From Acidimicrobiaceae bacterium (GTDB taxonomy: Bacteria; Actinomycetota; Acidimicrobiia; Acidimicrobiales; Ilumatobacteraceae): 51,749 nucleotides of DNA. This document shows positions 9,901 to 16,670 of this stretch, piece after piece (the first letter of the stretch is position 1; each line of letters opens with the position of its first letter). Location: contig CANFUE010000015.1 in NCBI GenBank assembly GCA_947450115.1, positions 1 through 51,749 of the forward strand. Direction: 5' to 3'. A program made the translations under genes and the position numbers. The notes below the pieces were generated by a model, which saw only the letters and a list, made by a program, of their open reading frames with translations, searched no databases and had not been told where the DNA came from.

Positions 9901-12900
9901 AACCGCTTCAACGCGGTTTATGTTTGTACCATCACCTAATTGCCCAGCAGAGTCGTTACGGCCCCAACACTTCACTCCGCCGTACGCCATGAGTGCACAG
10001 GTGTGCAAATACCCTGCAGAAATTGCAGTAGCACCTTGTGTAATTCCTGGGAACAAGTTGTCATTCCAGTTAAGACCCCAACAACTCACCGCACCTGTCG
10101 TTCTGAGCGCACACGTATGGTGATGCCCGTTGGCTATGGCAGCAACACCGCTGGTATAGCCCGGCACATTAATGGGAGTTGTTTGTGGATTCCCCGCGGA
10201 GGATCCAATTTGACCCCATGCGTTGTTCCCCCAGCATTTCATTCCACCCACATTGGTGACACCACACACGCTGTAATACGACAATGAAAGCCCTGTTGTT
10301 GCCGCCAAAGCGAGCGATACATACGCAGTTGCCGCATCATGAGTAGACGTAGCGGCTTGGGTGGCTGTAAGCAAAGTGGACCCACCACCCAAAATTGTGA
10401 CCTCACCCGTTACGGCATTGATTGTCGCCGAGTTGGGGTTCGTGCTAGCGAAGGTGAAGGCGCCTGCACGAGAAGAAGTTGGGGGTGCCAGCGTAAAACC
10501 TGGGCTCGAGGCCGTGTATCCAGAACCAGGAAGAGCAAAACCGCTCAATGTGGTGATATTGATTTGTGGAGCAACGATGCCGCCGATATTGGTGGGTGAT
10601 ACTCGTTGAGTTGTTGACGCATCGCCCAACTGGCCATACCCGTTATAGCCCCAGCACTTAGCTGTTCCATCGGTTGTGAGTGCACAAGTGTGGAAACCAG
10701 CGAGACCCGCAGATACTGATCGCACAGTTGAGCCCAAGCCCGAAATATTGACGGGGTAATTCGTGGTGGATGAATTTCCATTTCCAAATTGGCCATTGAC
10801 GTTAGAACCCCAGCACCACAATGCACCAGAGGTCTTCACAACACAGGTATAACGCTCACCAGAAGAAATTGATGCAGTCGCATCGGTCATTCCATAAACC
10901 GATACTGGCGCATAGGTTTGGTTCCAATCGTTGCTCCCCAACTGGCCATCGCCGTTATAGCCCCAGCACTTCACGGCACCTGTGGCCAATGAAGCACACG
11001 TGTGATACATGCCTGGCGCAACTGCAATGACACCGGAGTCAAGACCACTAACTTCTGTTGGCTCATAACGTTCCGACCCGGTGCCATCACCAATTTGCCC
11101 ATACCCATTCCAGCCCCAGCACAGCAATGCACCCGTATTTTTAACGGCACACATATGTTGCCCACCAGCAGCAAGAGCAATGACGCCACTTGTCATACCG
11201 CTCACATCAACAGGTGTGTAGCGGCTCGAACCTGTTCCGTCTCCGATGAGCCCCCAGCCCCCGTAGCCCCAGCACTTCACACCACCTACAGAAGTAAGAG
11301 CGCACGATGAGTAATTCGTGGTCACCACTTTGACCGCAGTGGCATTCAAACCAGAAACATCTACAGGGGTAGAACTGTTACTCGTGGTGCCGTTGCCGAG
11401 GTTGCCCCAGTCGTTACGACCCCAACACTTCACCGAACCAGTGTCGGTCACTGCGCAACTGTGCCACATTCCCGAACTGACCGATGCAACCCCCGAGGAC
11501 AAACCAACAACGCCGACTGCCGTCGTGCGATCGGTAGTGGTGTTATCTCCAAGTTGGCCGTAGTTGTTCTGCCCGAAGCATTGTGCAGCACCTGTAGTGG
11601 TACGCATACAGGTGAAGTAGCTTCCCGCACTAATTGACGTAGCCGTTGTTGCTTCGACAGTGAGGGTTGCAGTAATTGTTCCCGCTGCATATACCGATGT
11701 AGCGAGCTGAGAAGCAGTAATGGTTGTGCTTCCAATGCCTACGACAGTGACTGCTCCGGTTGTGGAGTTCACTGTTGCTACCGATGTATTTGAACTGGTG
11801 TAAGTAATTGCCCCATCGCTGCTTGTTGCAGGTGCAGTGAGGGTAAACGCTGCAGCACCATACGTTTTTGCGGGAATGGTGAAGCTGTTTAACAATGGGT
11901 CACGCAATACCGTGAGCGACGTAGAGGTAGTTGACGAGTTGTAATTACCCGTTGCTGCTTGCTCAGCCGTAATGGTGGTGGTGCCACCACTTTGCAATGT
12001 GATGAGGCCGGTTGTTGGGTTGATGGTGGCCACAGATGGGTTTGAGCTGCTGTATGTAATGGCACCTGTGCTCACCGAAGATGGCAACGTGGGAGTGAAC
12101 GGCAAATCGCCAAGAGTCTTGGTGAGGCCGCCACCCGTGAAGTAGTAACCAGTTCCGTTGTACGTAGCTGATCCACCCGGCGGCGTGAAATAGACGTTCA
12201 TGACATCGCCCCCACCGGCTTCGCCAAACTGAATACGTATGGGGTACTCGGCCCCTGCACTTAACGTGATATTTCCGCATCGCGTTACCACACCATGAGC
12301 ACCACCGTTGTTGACAACAGCATTTGATGTGGTGAAACCAGATGTTGCTGTGGCGCCCAACCATAAGTGGCTTGCATCATCAGAAGCGGTACAGAAGTTG
12401 TATGAGCCACCAACGCTTGCACGGAAAGTGCCCAACCATTGCCAGCTGTAGTAGTCAGCACTACTCGTGAAATTTTGAATACTCGTTGAGGTGGCAGTAT
12501 CGCCATGGCGCGTTGCCGTGGCAAACCAGTTCACATTGTCGTTGTAGTAACCAACATAGCGAATGCCCGCGAGGCCCGCGGACATTCCACCGAACCCGCT
12601 GAGTGCAGCGGTTGCCTTAGCAACTGTCAATACTGATTCTGTTGATCGTGCCGTGTACGGCGAAGCAACTGCCTGCGAAGCGGTAATAGTGGTAGTTCCT
12701 GCGCCAATAACGACAACTACACCAGTTGAAGCATTAATAGTTGCGACGTTGGTATTTGAACTGGTGAAACTAAATGTTCCACTGCTCGGCGATGACGGAG
12801 GAGCCATGGTGAATTGGGCATCACCAAAAGTTTTAGCAGGGGCGACAAACGAGCCAAAGCTTGGCGTGGCAGAAGTAACGGTGAAAGTTGCAGTAATGCT

Positions 12901-15900
12901 CGATGACACATACAAGGTATTCGCGGCTTGCGTTGCGCGCACCTGTACCGAACCTGGGCCGACCACAGTGATGATTCCTGCTGAAGTAATTGTGGCAATT
13001 GCGGCTTCGTTCACTCCGTCGACATCAACAACGCTGTAGGTGAATGCACCAGCGCTTGTTGATGTGGGTGGGGTCACACTGAAACTGCTGGAACCCCATA
13101 CTTTGCTCGTAATAGAGAAATTGCCAAATACCGGCGTTCCGCGACCCACTGTCAAAGTGGTGAACGTTGAATTTGCATCATAATTAACTGTCTCTTCTTG
13201 GCTCGCAGTCAACCGTGTGGTTCCAACGCCCACAATCGTCACCACACCAGTTCTCGCATCTACAGTGGCAACAGCCGTATTCAATGAGGCGTAAGTGTAA
13301 GTACCAGACGAAGGAGATGCGGGCGGCGTCAACGTGAATGGTGCATCGCCATAATCTTTGCTGATTGCGCTGAAGCTGGAAAGCGTTGGTGTTGCTCGCC
13401 CAATTTGTACGGTGAGAGATTCTGAACCGGCCTCGTAGTTCGCACTCGATGCCTGACGGACCGTGATAGTTGCTTCTCCTGCACCCACCACTGTCACCCG
13501 ACCGGTAGTTGCATTCACTGCAAGTACAGCCGGACGATTACTAGTAAAGGTAAACGGCGAAGGGTTGTTCGAACGTGGCACCAAAGTGACATCGCTCGCC
13601 CCATAGGTCATGTTGCTGAGCGACAAGTTCGCAATAGTTGTCGTAGCACGGCCAATAGTGACCACTGCTGCAGCTGAACTTGATGTGTAGTTACCATTCG
13701 CGGCTTGTGTTGCCGTGATAGTGGCGGTACCAGCACCAACGACGGTCACTTTGCCGTCGCCATCAACACTCACTACCCCGGTGTTGCTACTCGAGAAACT
13801 AAACGAGCCACTCGACGGCGAAGATGGTTTGGTCAAGGAGAAGTCGGAGTCACCAAAGGTTTTTGACGCCCCAGTCATCGCACCCAACGTCGGCGTGGCC
13901 TGACGCACAGTGAACGTCAATGCTTTAGATGCCGCAAAGAAGTCGTCGTTCGCAACTTGCGCAGCAGTAAAGGTGGTCGTTCCCGCACCCACGATGCTCA
14001 CTGCACCAGACGTACTGTCAATAGTGGCAACACCAGGGTTGCTCGAACTCAACGTGATAGCGCCACGCGAATCAGACGACGGTTTCGCCAACGTAAAGCC
14101 GGCTTCACCAAAAGTACGAGCAATATCATCAAAAGCCCCCAACTCTGGGGTTGCTTTCTTTACCGTCAACACAAAACTCTTCGTGGCAGCCAAATAGTCA
14201 TCAGTTGCAGCCTGCGTGGCGGTGATAGTGGTTTTCCCTGCACCAGTAATCACAAGCTTGCCGGAGGTTTTAGAGAACTTCGCTACCGTTTCATCACTGG
14301 AATCAACGCTAAACGCACCCGGGCTATTTGAAGATGGGTTTTTCAACACAAAAGAATCGTCACCATAGGTTCGTGTTGCGGTGGTGTAAGCACCCAACAC
14401 CGGTGTGTCACGAGCAACCACAAGCAACGCTGTTATTGACGCCTGTTCAAAACCCTTCACTGCCGACTGAGTAGCAGTAATTGTGGTGGAACCCGCACCT
14501 TTAATCGTGGCACGACCCGTCAGTGCGCTCACTTCTACAACATCTGGTTTACTCGACGTGAACTTCCAACCACCAGAACTATTTGAAGACGGTTCATCAA
14601 TAGTGAACGCAGCATCACCAAAAGTCACCCCAGGAATAGAGAAACGACCCAGAGAAGGTTTCAACGCCACCGCTGTTGCACTCGCACTACCCGACGTAGC
14701 AGCAGCAACAGTTCGCCTCACCGTGGTGGGCGGAGCATCTTCATCACCAGGGGCTGCACCCTTGGCCGGCAATGTGGTGGGCAACGCTGCATTTTTTACA
14801 GGAGTTGTCGGGCCCGGCTCATTCGGGGTGACCGCATTTTGGGCTTTGGCTTGTGTGGTGGGCGCTGCTTCGGCTACCTGGTCGCCACCCTTTGCAGGAA
14901 TAGTGGTGGGTGCCGAGTACGCGGCATCGACCTTGTAGTCGGGGTTCGCCATGTCACGAGTCGCAAGAGATGGCAATGCAGGGTTTTCTTTCGAAGCCAA
15001 CGCTGCAGGTAACTCTGCTTTCACTTCACTCAAATTCAATGCTTCGGTGACGACAGACTTCGTGGTTTCACCCGTGGCAGACACTTCAGTTTTCTGCACT
15101 ACACCCGTAGAAGAAGCCGCCAACACGGTAATACCGCCGCCTTCAGGGTCGGCTTTCATTTGCACGGTTGGCTGGTCTACCGATACTTCTTGCTTAATCA
15201 CTTGACCGTTAGCTGCAGTCACCGCTACAGCCATCGTTTCGCCTTCAACACTTAACGACACAGCAGAACCCGAAGCGTTAGCAACCAGGTTTCCTGAAGC
15301 CAACGTGAGATCTACCCCAGGGTCGGTAGTGGAGATAGAACTTCCTTCAATTTCAACAGGGTTGTCTTCACTACCTGGCGTGGTGAACTGGGCAATACCT
15401 TCAGGCATTAAGGCGTACACAGAAGTGGCGCCAGAGAATTTCATTTTACTTTTGCGCTTCTTCTTCTTCACGCCGCTTGTGGTTGTGGCCGCATCAACGG
15501 GATAATCGGGAACGCTCACCACATAGTCATACGAGTCTTTCTTCAATGCGCCTTTACCCGCAGCAGAAGAAAACAATGTGCCTTTCACCGCTTTCACGGT
15601 CGACCCATCGGCACCGTTCGGGTTCGCTGGCGACACCGTTGCACCATCAGTTTCTACCGACCAATCAAGGTTCGCAGAACGAATCAACATCGTGGTCTTA
15701 GCAACCTTCACATCTTTGCCACAAAACGGGCATGTTCCTTCACGCGCATCAAATGGAGTTAAGTCCATATCTTGCGGACCACCCGTCCACGCATCAGGGT
15801 CGTTCGCGGGGTCTGCACCACTAAAAGAAAACCGCCACGTTTTCGTTTTCAAATTGATATCGACATAACGATTCTTTCCCGGCCAGTTCGAGTCGTACAA

Positions 15901-16560
15901 CATCACACGTGGCGTATCGGGAGTGGGGTATTCAACGGCATAAGGTAGCAACGCATGCCCGCCACCTGCGGTGTACATCCCCAACGTGTATTTCAAAACA
16001 CCAGCAGCGAAAGATTTCTTTAATTCATTCAATTTGTCTTCTAAAGACGCAGCAACCCATTTCGTGATGCTGTCTTGCACCTCAGGCAAAAACTGTGTGG
16101 CGAACGTACGCATAATTGCATGCAACGTTTCATCTTGCGACGGCAACTTCACTGTTGCCGGAGTTTCCTTATTATTGAAACGCGATGATGCTAAAGCAAC
16201 AAGACCTTCACAGTGCCCAGACGCGCGAGCCTGGTTCACCATGCGAGCCCACGCAGCAGCTTCCGCAGTTAACTTGCACGGGGTTGCGACCCCGCCCACA
16301 CAAATTGTGGCATCACTACCAAACATCGACACCAAGTCGGTTTCATCAAAGTTCACATCGGGGAAAGACGACGACGGAAAGTTCGGAAACGACCAACCAT
16401 CAGTAGCGGTTTGCAGACTCGTAGCAACAGCACCATCAGGAGCTTTCCCACCACCTGAAGAAGCACCACCACCAGAACCACCAGCACCCCCACCACAAGC
16501 AGAGAGCACCACAGCAGCAAGCGACAACATGGCAATACGTATGCGCATGCGAGGACTCAC
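6220..16560 (-). CDS. Giant mosaic surface lipoprotein: protease-like domain, Ig-like repeats, PA14, two RCC1 propellers, DUF1566-like x3, fibrinogen-like C-terminus
   Basis: The product has 3446 residues from the GTG at 16560. A GGAG Shine-Dalgarno lies 5 bases upstream; an in-frame TTG at 16587 lacks one. The signal has lipobox VLSACGGG (Cys22). The paralogous protease-like domain spans about residues 55-290, with Cys117, His202, Asp223 and then CPFC. A Lys-rich patch (KKKKRKSK) and a Pro/Thr linker follow. Next come ten MBG/BIG-like repeats (about 634-1640), the ninth split by PA14 (about 1329-1477). RCC1 propeller 1 (1640-2000), one Ig-like repeat, propeller 2 (2090-2438), another Ig-like repeat, two DUF1566-like domains (2521-2853), two Ig-like repeats, a third DUF1566-like domain (3043-3202) and a fibrinogen-like domain (from about 3204, with the GGGWTMAMK motif) complete it. 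All parts are extracellular types, suggesting adhesion or glycan binding. Function is inferred. Confidence 0.88.
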   Translation of the reverse strand: MSPRMRIRIAMLSLAAVVLSACGGGAGGSGGGASSGGGKAPDGAVATSLQTATDGWSFPNFPSSSFPDVNFDETDLVSMFGSDATICVGGVATPCKLTAEAAAWARMVNQARASGHCEGLVALASSRFNNKETPATVKLPSQDETLHAIMRTFATQFLPEVQDSITKWVAASLEDKLNELKKSFAAGVLKYTLGMYTAGGGHALLPYAVEYPTPDTPRVMLYDSNWPGKNRYVDINLKTKTWRFSFSGADPANDPDAWTGGPQDMDLTPFDAREGTCPFCGKDVKVAKTTMLIRSANLDWSVETDGATVSPANPNGADGSTVKAVKGTLFSSAAGKGALKKDSYDYVVSVPDYPVDAATTTSGVKKKKRKSKMKFSGATSVYALMPEGIAQFTTPGSEDNPVEIEGSSISTTDPGVDLTLASGNLVANASGSAVSLSVEGETMAVAVTAANGQVIKQEVSVDQPTVQMKADPEGGGITVLAASSTGVVQKTEVSATGETTKSVVTEALNLSEVKAELPAALASKENPALPSLATRDMANPDYKVDAAYSAPTTIPAKGGDQVAEAAPTTQAKAQNAVTPNEPGPTTPVKNAALPTTLPAKGAAPGDEDAPPTTVRRTVAAATSGSASATAVALKPSLGRFSIPGVTFGDAAFTIDEPSSNSSGGWKFTSSKPDVVEVSALTGRATIKGAGSTTITATQSAVKGFEQASITALLVVARDTPVLGAYTTATRTYGDDSFVLKNPSSNSPGAFSVDSSDETVAKFSKTSGKLVITGAGKTTITATQAATDDYLAATKSFVLTVKKATPELGAFDDIARTFGEAGFTLAKPSSDSRGAITLSSSNPGVATIDSTSGAVSIVGAGTTTFTAAQVANDDFFAASKALTFTVRQATPTLGAMTGASKTFGDSDFSLTKPSSPSSGSFSFSSSNTGVVSVDGDGKVTVVGAGTATITATQAANGNYTSSSAAAVVTIGRATTTIANLSLSNMTYGASDVTLVPRSNNPSPFTFTSNRPAVLAVNATTGRVTVVGAGEATITVRQASSANYEAGSESLTVQIGRATPTLSSFSAISKDYGDAPFTLTPPASPSSGTYTYASLNTAVATVDARTGVVTIVGVGTTRLTASQEETVNYDANSTFTTLTVGRGTPVFGNFSITSKVWGSSSFSVTPPTSTSAGAFTYSVVDVDGVNEAAIATITSAGIITVVGPGSVQVRATQAANTLYVSSSITATFTVTSATPSFGSFVAPAKTFGDAQFTMAPPSSPSSGTFSFTSSNTNVATINASTGVVVVIGAGTTTITASQAVASPYTARSTESVLTVAKATAALSGFGGMSAGLAGIRYVGYYNDNVNWFATATRHGDTATSTSIQNFTSSADYYSWQWLGTFRASVGGSYNFCTASDDASHLWLGATATSGFTTSNAVVNNGGAHGVVTRCGNITLSAGAEYPIRIQFGEAGGGDVMNVYFTPPGGSATYNGTGYYFTGGGLTKTLGDLPFTPTLPSSVSTGAITYSSSNPSVATINPTTGLITLQSGGTTTITAEQAATGNYNSSTTSTSLTVLRDPLLNSFTIPAKTYGAAAFTLTAPATSSDGAITYTSSNTSVATVNSTTGAVTVVGIGSTTITASQLATSVYAAGTITATLTVEATTATSISAGSYFTCMRTTTGAAQCFGQNNYGQLGDNTTTDRTTAVGVVGLSSGVASVSSGMWHSCAVTDTGSVKCWGRNDWGNLGNGTTSNSSTPVDVSGLNATAVKVVTTNYSSCALTSVGGVKCWGYGGWGLIGDGTGSSRYTPVDVSGMTSGVIALAAGGQHMCAVKNTGALLCWGWNGYGQIGDGTGSERYEPTEVSGLDSGVIAVAPGMYHTCASLATGAVKCWGYNGDGQLGSNDWNQTYAPVSVYGMTDATASISSGERYTCVVKTSGALWCWGSNVNGQFGNGNSSTTNYPVNISGLGSTVRSVSAGLAGFHTCALTTDGTAKCWGYNGYGQLGDASTTQRVSPTNIGGIVAPQINITTLSGFALPGSGYTASSPGFTLAPPTSSRAGAFTFASTNPNSATINAVTGEVTILGGGSTLLTATQAATSTHDAATAYVSLALAATTGLSLSYYSVCGVTNVGGMKCWGNNAWGQIGSSAGNPQTTPINVPGYTSGVAAIANGHHHTCALRTTGAVSCWGLNWNDNLFPGITQGATAISAGYLHTCALMAYGGVKCWGRNDSAGQLGDGTNINRVEAVDVVGLASGVVAITSGWEHNCALLFTGSVKCWGYNGYGQLGDGTNANRSIPIQVSGLTSGVVSISAGTNHTCALLNTGSVKCWGYNARGQLGDGTTSARYVPTQVSTLTTGAQSIATGWEHTCAALVSGAAKCWGRNSEGEIGDGTNADRNMPTSVMGLSSGVTSVSANQSFTSCALVVGSNVKCWGQNSDAQLGDGTTTNRNVPVDVTSLNSGTATTTTLGALTLPSSRYTVGSADFTLDTPSSSRSGTITFSSSNTEVATVDAITGLVHIEGLGNAVLAANIGGTGQYSGATSTVTLTVNTACAAGGICSIGDTGPGGGVVFYDAGSNQSWGRYLEAAPGDLSTAMAWCNNTSSVIGANGYVIGTGNENTIAIDTACTSGAGQSAADYTNNGYDDWYLPSLNELTEMFDRRVAIGGFATASYWSSSEENGEFAKRLGFPDGGMSGHVKSQGFRVRPVRAFAPLTDCQLGLSCVVGDVGPAGGRIIYVNPNESNEYDYVEAAPSDIAPTVWCTGSKSADIIGTWQYWSRSIGAASALAWKQLQNCSSGAGPEAKSYTANGITGWAIPNIGQMQAMKTTLFDNNIGSFTATDYMTSNEQDGGSYITVSMIDGHMEVPIKTVATRVRPVRFFAKTDRRKFTPTLSGLSVPSNSMVYGDADFNVSTSSTGINEMGGSFTSNGIVTYTSSDTSVATIEANTGRVQIVGSGYFTITATQQAWGVFKAPVAVTNSISVSNGTPQFSGLALPGSGYRADDAPFNVTAATSSNSPGAVTYSSSNTSAATINSTTGRVTIVGAGTTIITATLAASGFWNGASLTVALSIGALCADGGECRIGDVGPGGGKIFLLPSSTGNTTGKFFEAAAADLSSSMAWCNDDTTSIAGANGYAIGTGEANTVAMDAACTSGAGQSAADFTNNGYGDWYLPSLDELTAMLDARATIGGFANASYWSSSEENGGFAKRLGFPDGGMSGHVKAQGFQVRPIRSFEIKRSCLDIKNSTGTNTNGVYTIALSLGGSVVNTQVYCLMDSAMDGGGWTMAMKAPRNSQAFYFSSDYWTTANTLNTGNAGNVTADATNAKFDTFNYMSATSMLAVFPDTGLNGGSITGQSYGWTWKQTIPNGPKTPLQIFSDPTEQFIGDALNFSGFTRSIWTTQNDIRFYGFNWNDNHKARWGFGWNENGGGLWPNGYRGSDDASGGIGLAWNNYSAADGAFCCTSSNGINRSMAFEMYVR
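6955..7430 (-). repeat. DUF1566-like domain, copy 3
   Basis: About 160 residues run from CRIGDVGPGGGKIF to GFQVRPIRSF and contain GYGDWYLPSLDEL and ASYWSSSEENGGFAKRLGF. The W-x-LP-S-x-x-EL and YWSSSE motifs define the DUF1566 / Fib_succ-type fold, distantly related to C-type lectin folds. It is closely similar to the copy at 8500-8995. Confidence 0.7.
8000..8500 (-). repeat. DUF1566-like domain, copy 2 (divergent)
   Basis: The domain starts SCVVGDVGPAGGRIIYV and ends ATRVRPVRFF. It keeps the G-D-x-G-P-x-G-G start and the R-V-R-P-V-R end. The central motif is degenerate (GWAIPNIGQMQAM instead of DWYLPSLNEL, and DYMTSNEQDG instead of YWSSSEENG). It is an older copy than the other two. Confidence 0.6.
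8500..8995 (-). repeat. DUF1566-like domain, copy 1
   Basis: It begins ICSIGDTGPGGGVVFYD, contains DDWYLPSLNELTEM and SYWSSSEENGEFAKRLGF, and ends GFRVRPVRAF. It is the closest relative of copy 3 (6955-7430). The nucleotide sequences are alignable throughout, with many synonymous differences. Confidence 0.7.
9245..10290 (-). repeat. RCC1-type beta-propeller 2 (seven blades)
   Basis: Seven units each contain a C-(A/G)-(L/V)...G-x-x-K/S-CWG core and most a GQLGDGT-like turn. They are C-GVTNVGGMKCWG, CALRTTGAVSCWG, CALMAYGGVKCWG, CALLFTGSVKCWG, CALLNTGSVKCWG, CAALVSGAAKCWG and CALVVGSNVKCWG. Seven is the number that closes an RCC1 propeller. The second blade is shortened: it lacks the GQLGDGT loop. 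Each blade has two Cys about 10 residues apart, probably a disulfide. Confidence 0.8.
10560..11640 (-). repeat. RCC1-type beta-propeller 1 (seven blades)
   Basis: Seven units are counted from their paired-Cys cores: CMRTTTGAAQCFG, CAVTDTGSVKCWG, CALTSVGGVKCWG, CAVKNTGALLCWG, CASLATGAVKCWG, CVVKTSGALWCWG and CALTTDGTAKCWG. Each is followed by a G-Q/N-L/I-G loop. Together they make one complete seven-bladed propeller. It is separated from propeller 2 by a single Ig-like repeat (about 10290-10560). Confidence 0.8.
11640..14660 (-). repeat. Tandem MBG/BIG-like Ig-fold repeats (ten copies)
   Basis: Ten copies of about 82 residues follow the pattern L-x-x-F...(K/R)TFGD-x-x-F-(T/S)-L...PSS-x-S-x-G-x-(F/I)-(S/T)-x-SSN-x-x-V-A-T-(V/I)...TG-x-V-x-(I/V)-V-G-A-G-T-T-T-I-T-A-x-Q. 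These are bacterial Ig-like stalk repeats. Copy 9 is split by a PA14 domain. Four further single copies separate the later domains (about 10290-10560, 8995-9245, 7700-7990 and 7430-7700), giving fourteen in all. Confidence 0.8.
12130..12575 (-). other. PA14-like domain inserted inside an Ig-like repeat
   Basis: About 148 residues begin IRYVGYYNDNVNWF and contain FRASVGGSYNFCTASDDASHLWLG and IRIQFGEAGGGDVMNVYF. The F-x-A-x-x-x-G-x-Y-x-F-x-x-x-S-D-D-x-x-x-L-W-(L/V) core is diagnostic of PA14/GLEYA-type carbohydrate-binding domains. Two Cys (in FCTASDD and TRCGN) may pair. Confidence 0.75.
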
Positions 16561-16670
16561 TGTTTCTCCGATCGTACTAATAGCCAACGTTTACTTTTTG
16601 ACGTTTATACGTTATCACCGATCAATTTTCTTGTCTCATCGCCCTCGGTATTTGAGCCGTCTCAGCAGAT
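16561..16670 (-). promoter_or_regulatory. Largest gap inside the surface-protein run; possible internal promoter
   Basis: This 110-base gap precedes the giant lipoprotein gene. It is A/T-rich in the middle and holds TATAAA (minus strand, 16604-16609) flanked by ACGT-type half repeats, with no convincing -35 at the right distance. The GGAG at 16566-16569 is the Shine-Dalgarno for the GTG start. A secondary promoter is possible. No terminator hairpin with a T-tract was found. Confidence 0.3.

Noticed and set aside
6220-14660. Tandem DNA repeats as a CRISPR array or satellite
   Set aside because: The units are about 82-residue protein repeats (Ig-like) or RCC1 blades with diverged codons. They have no short identical repeats with unique spacers and are fully coding.
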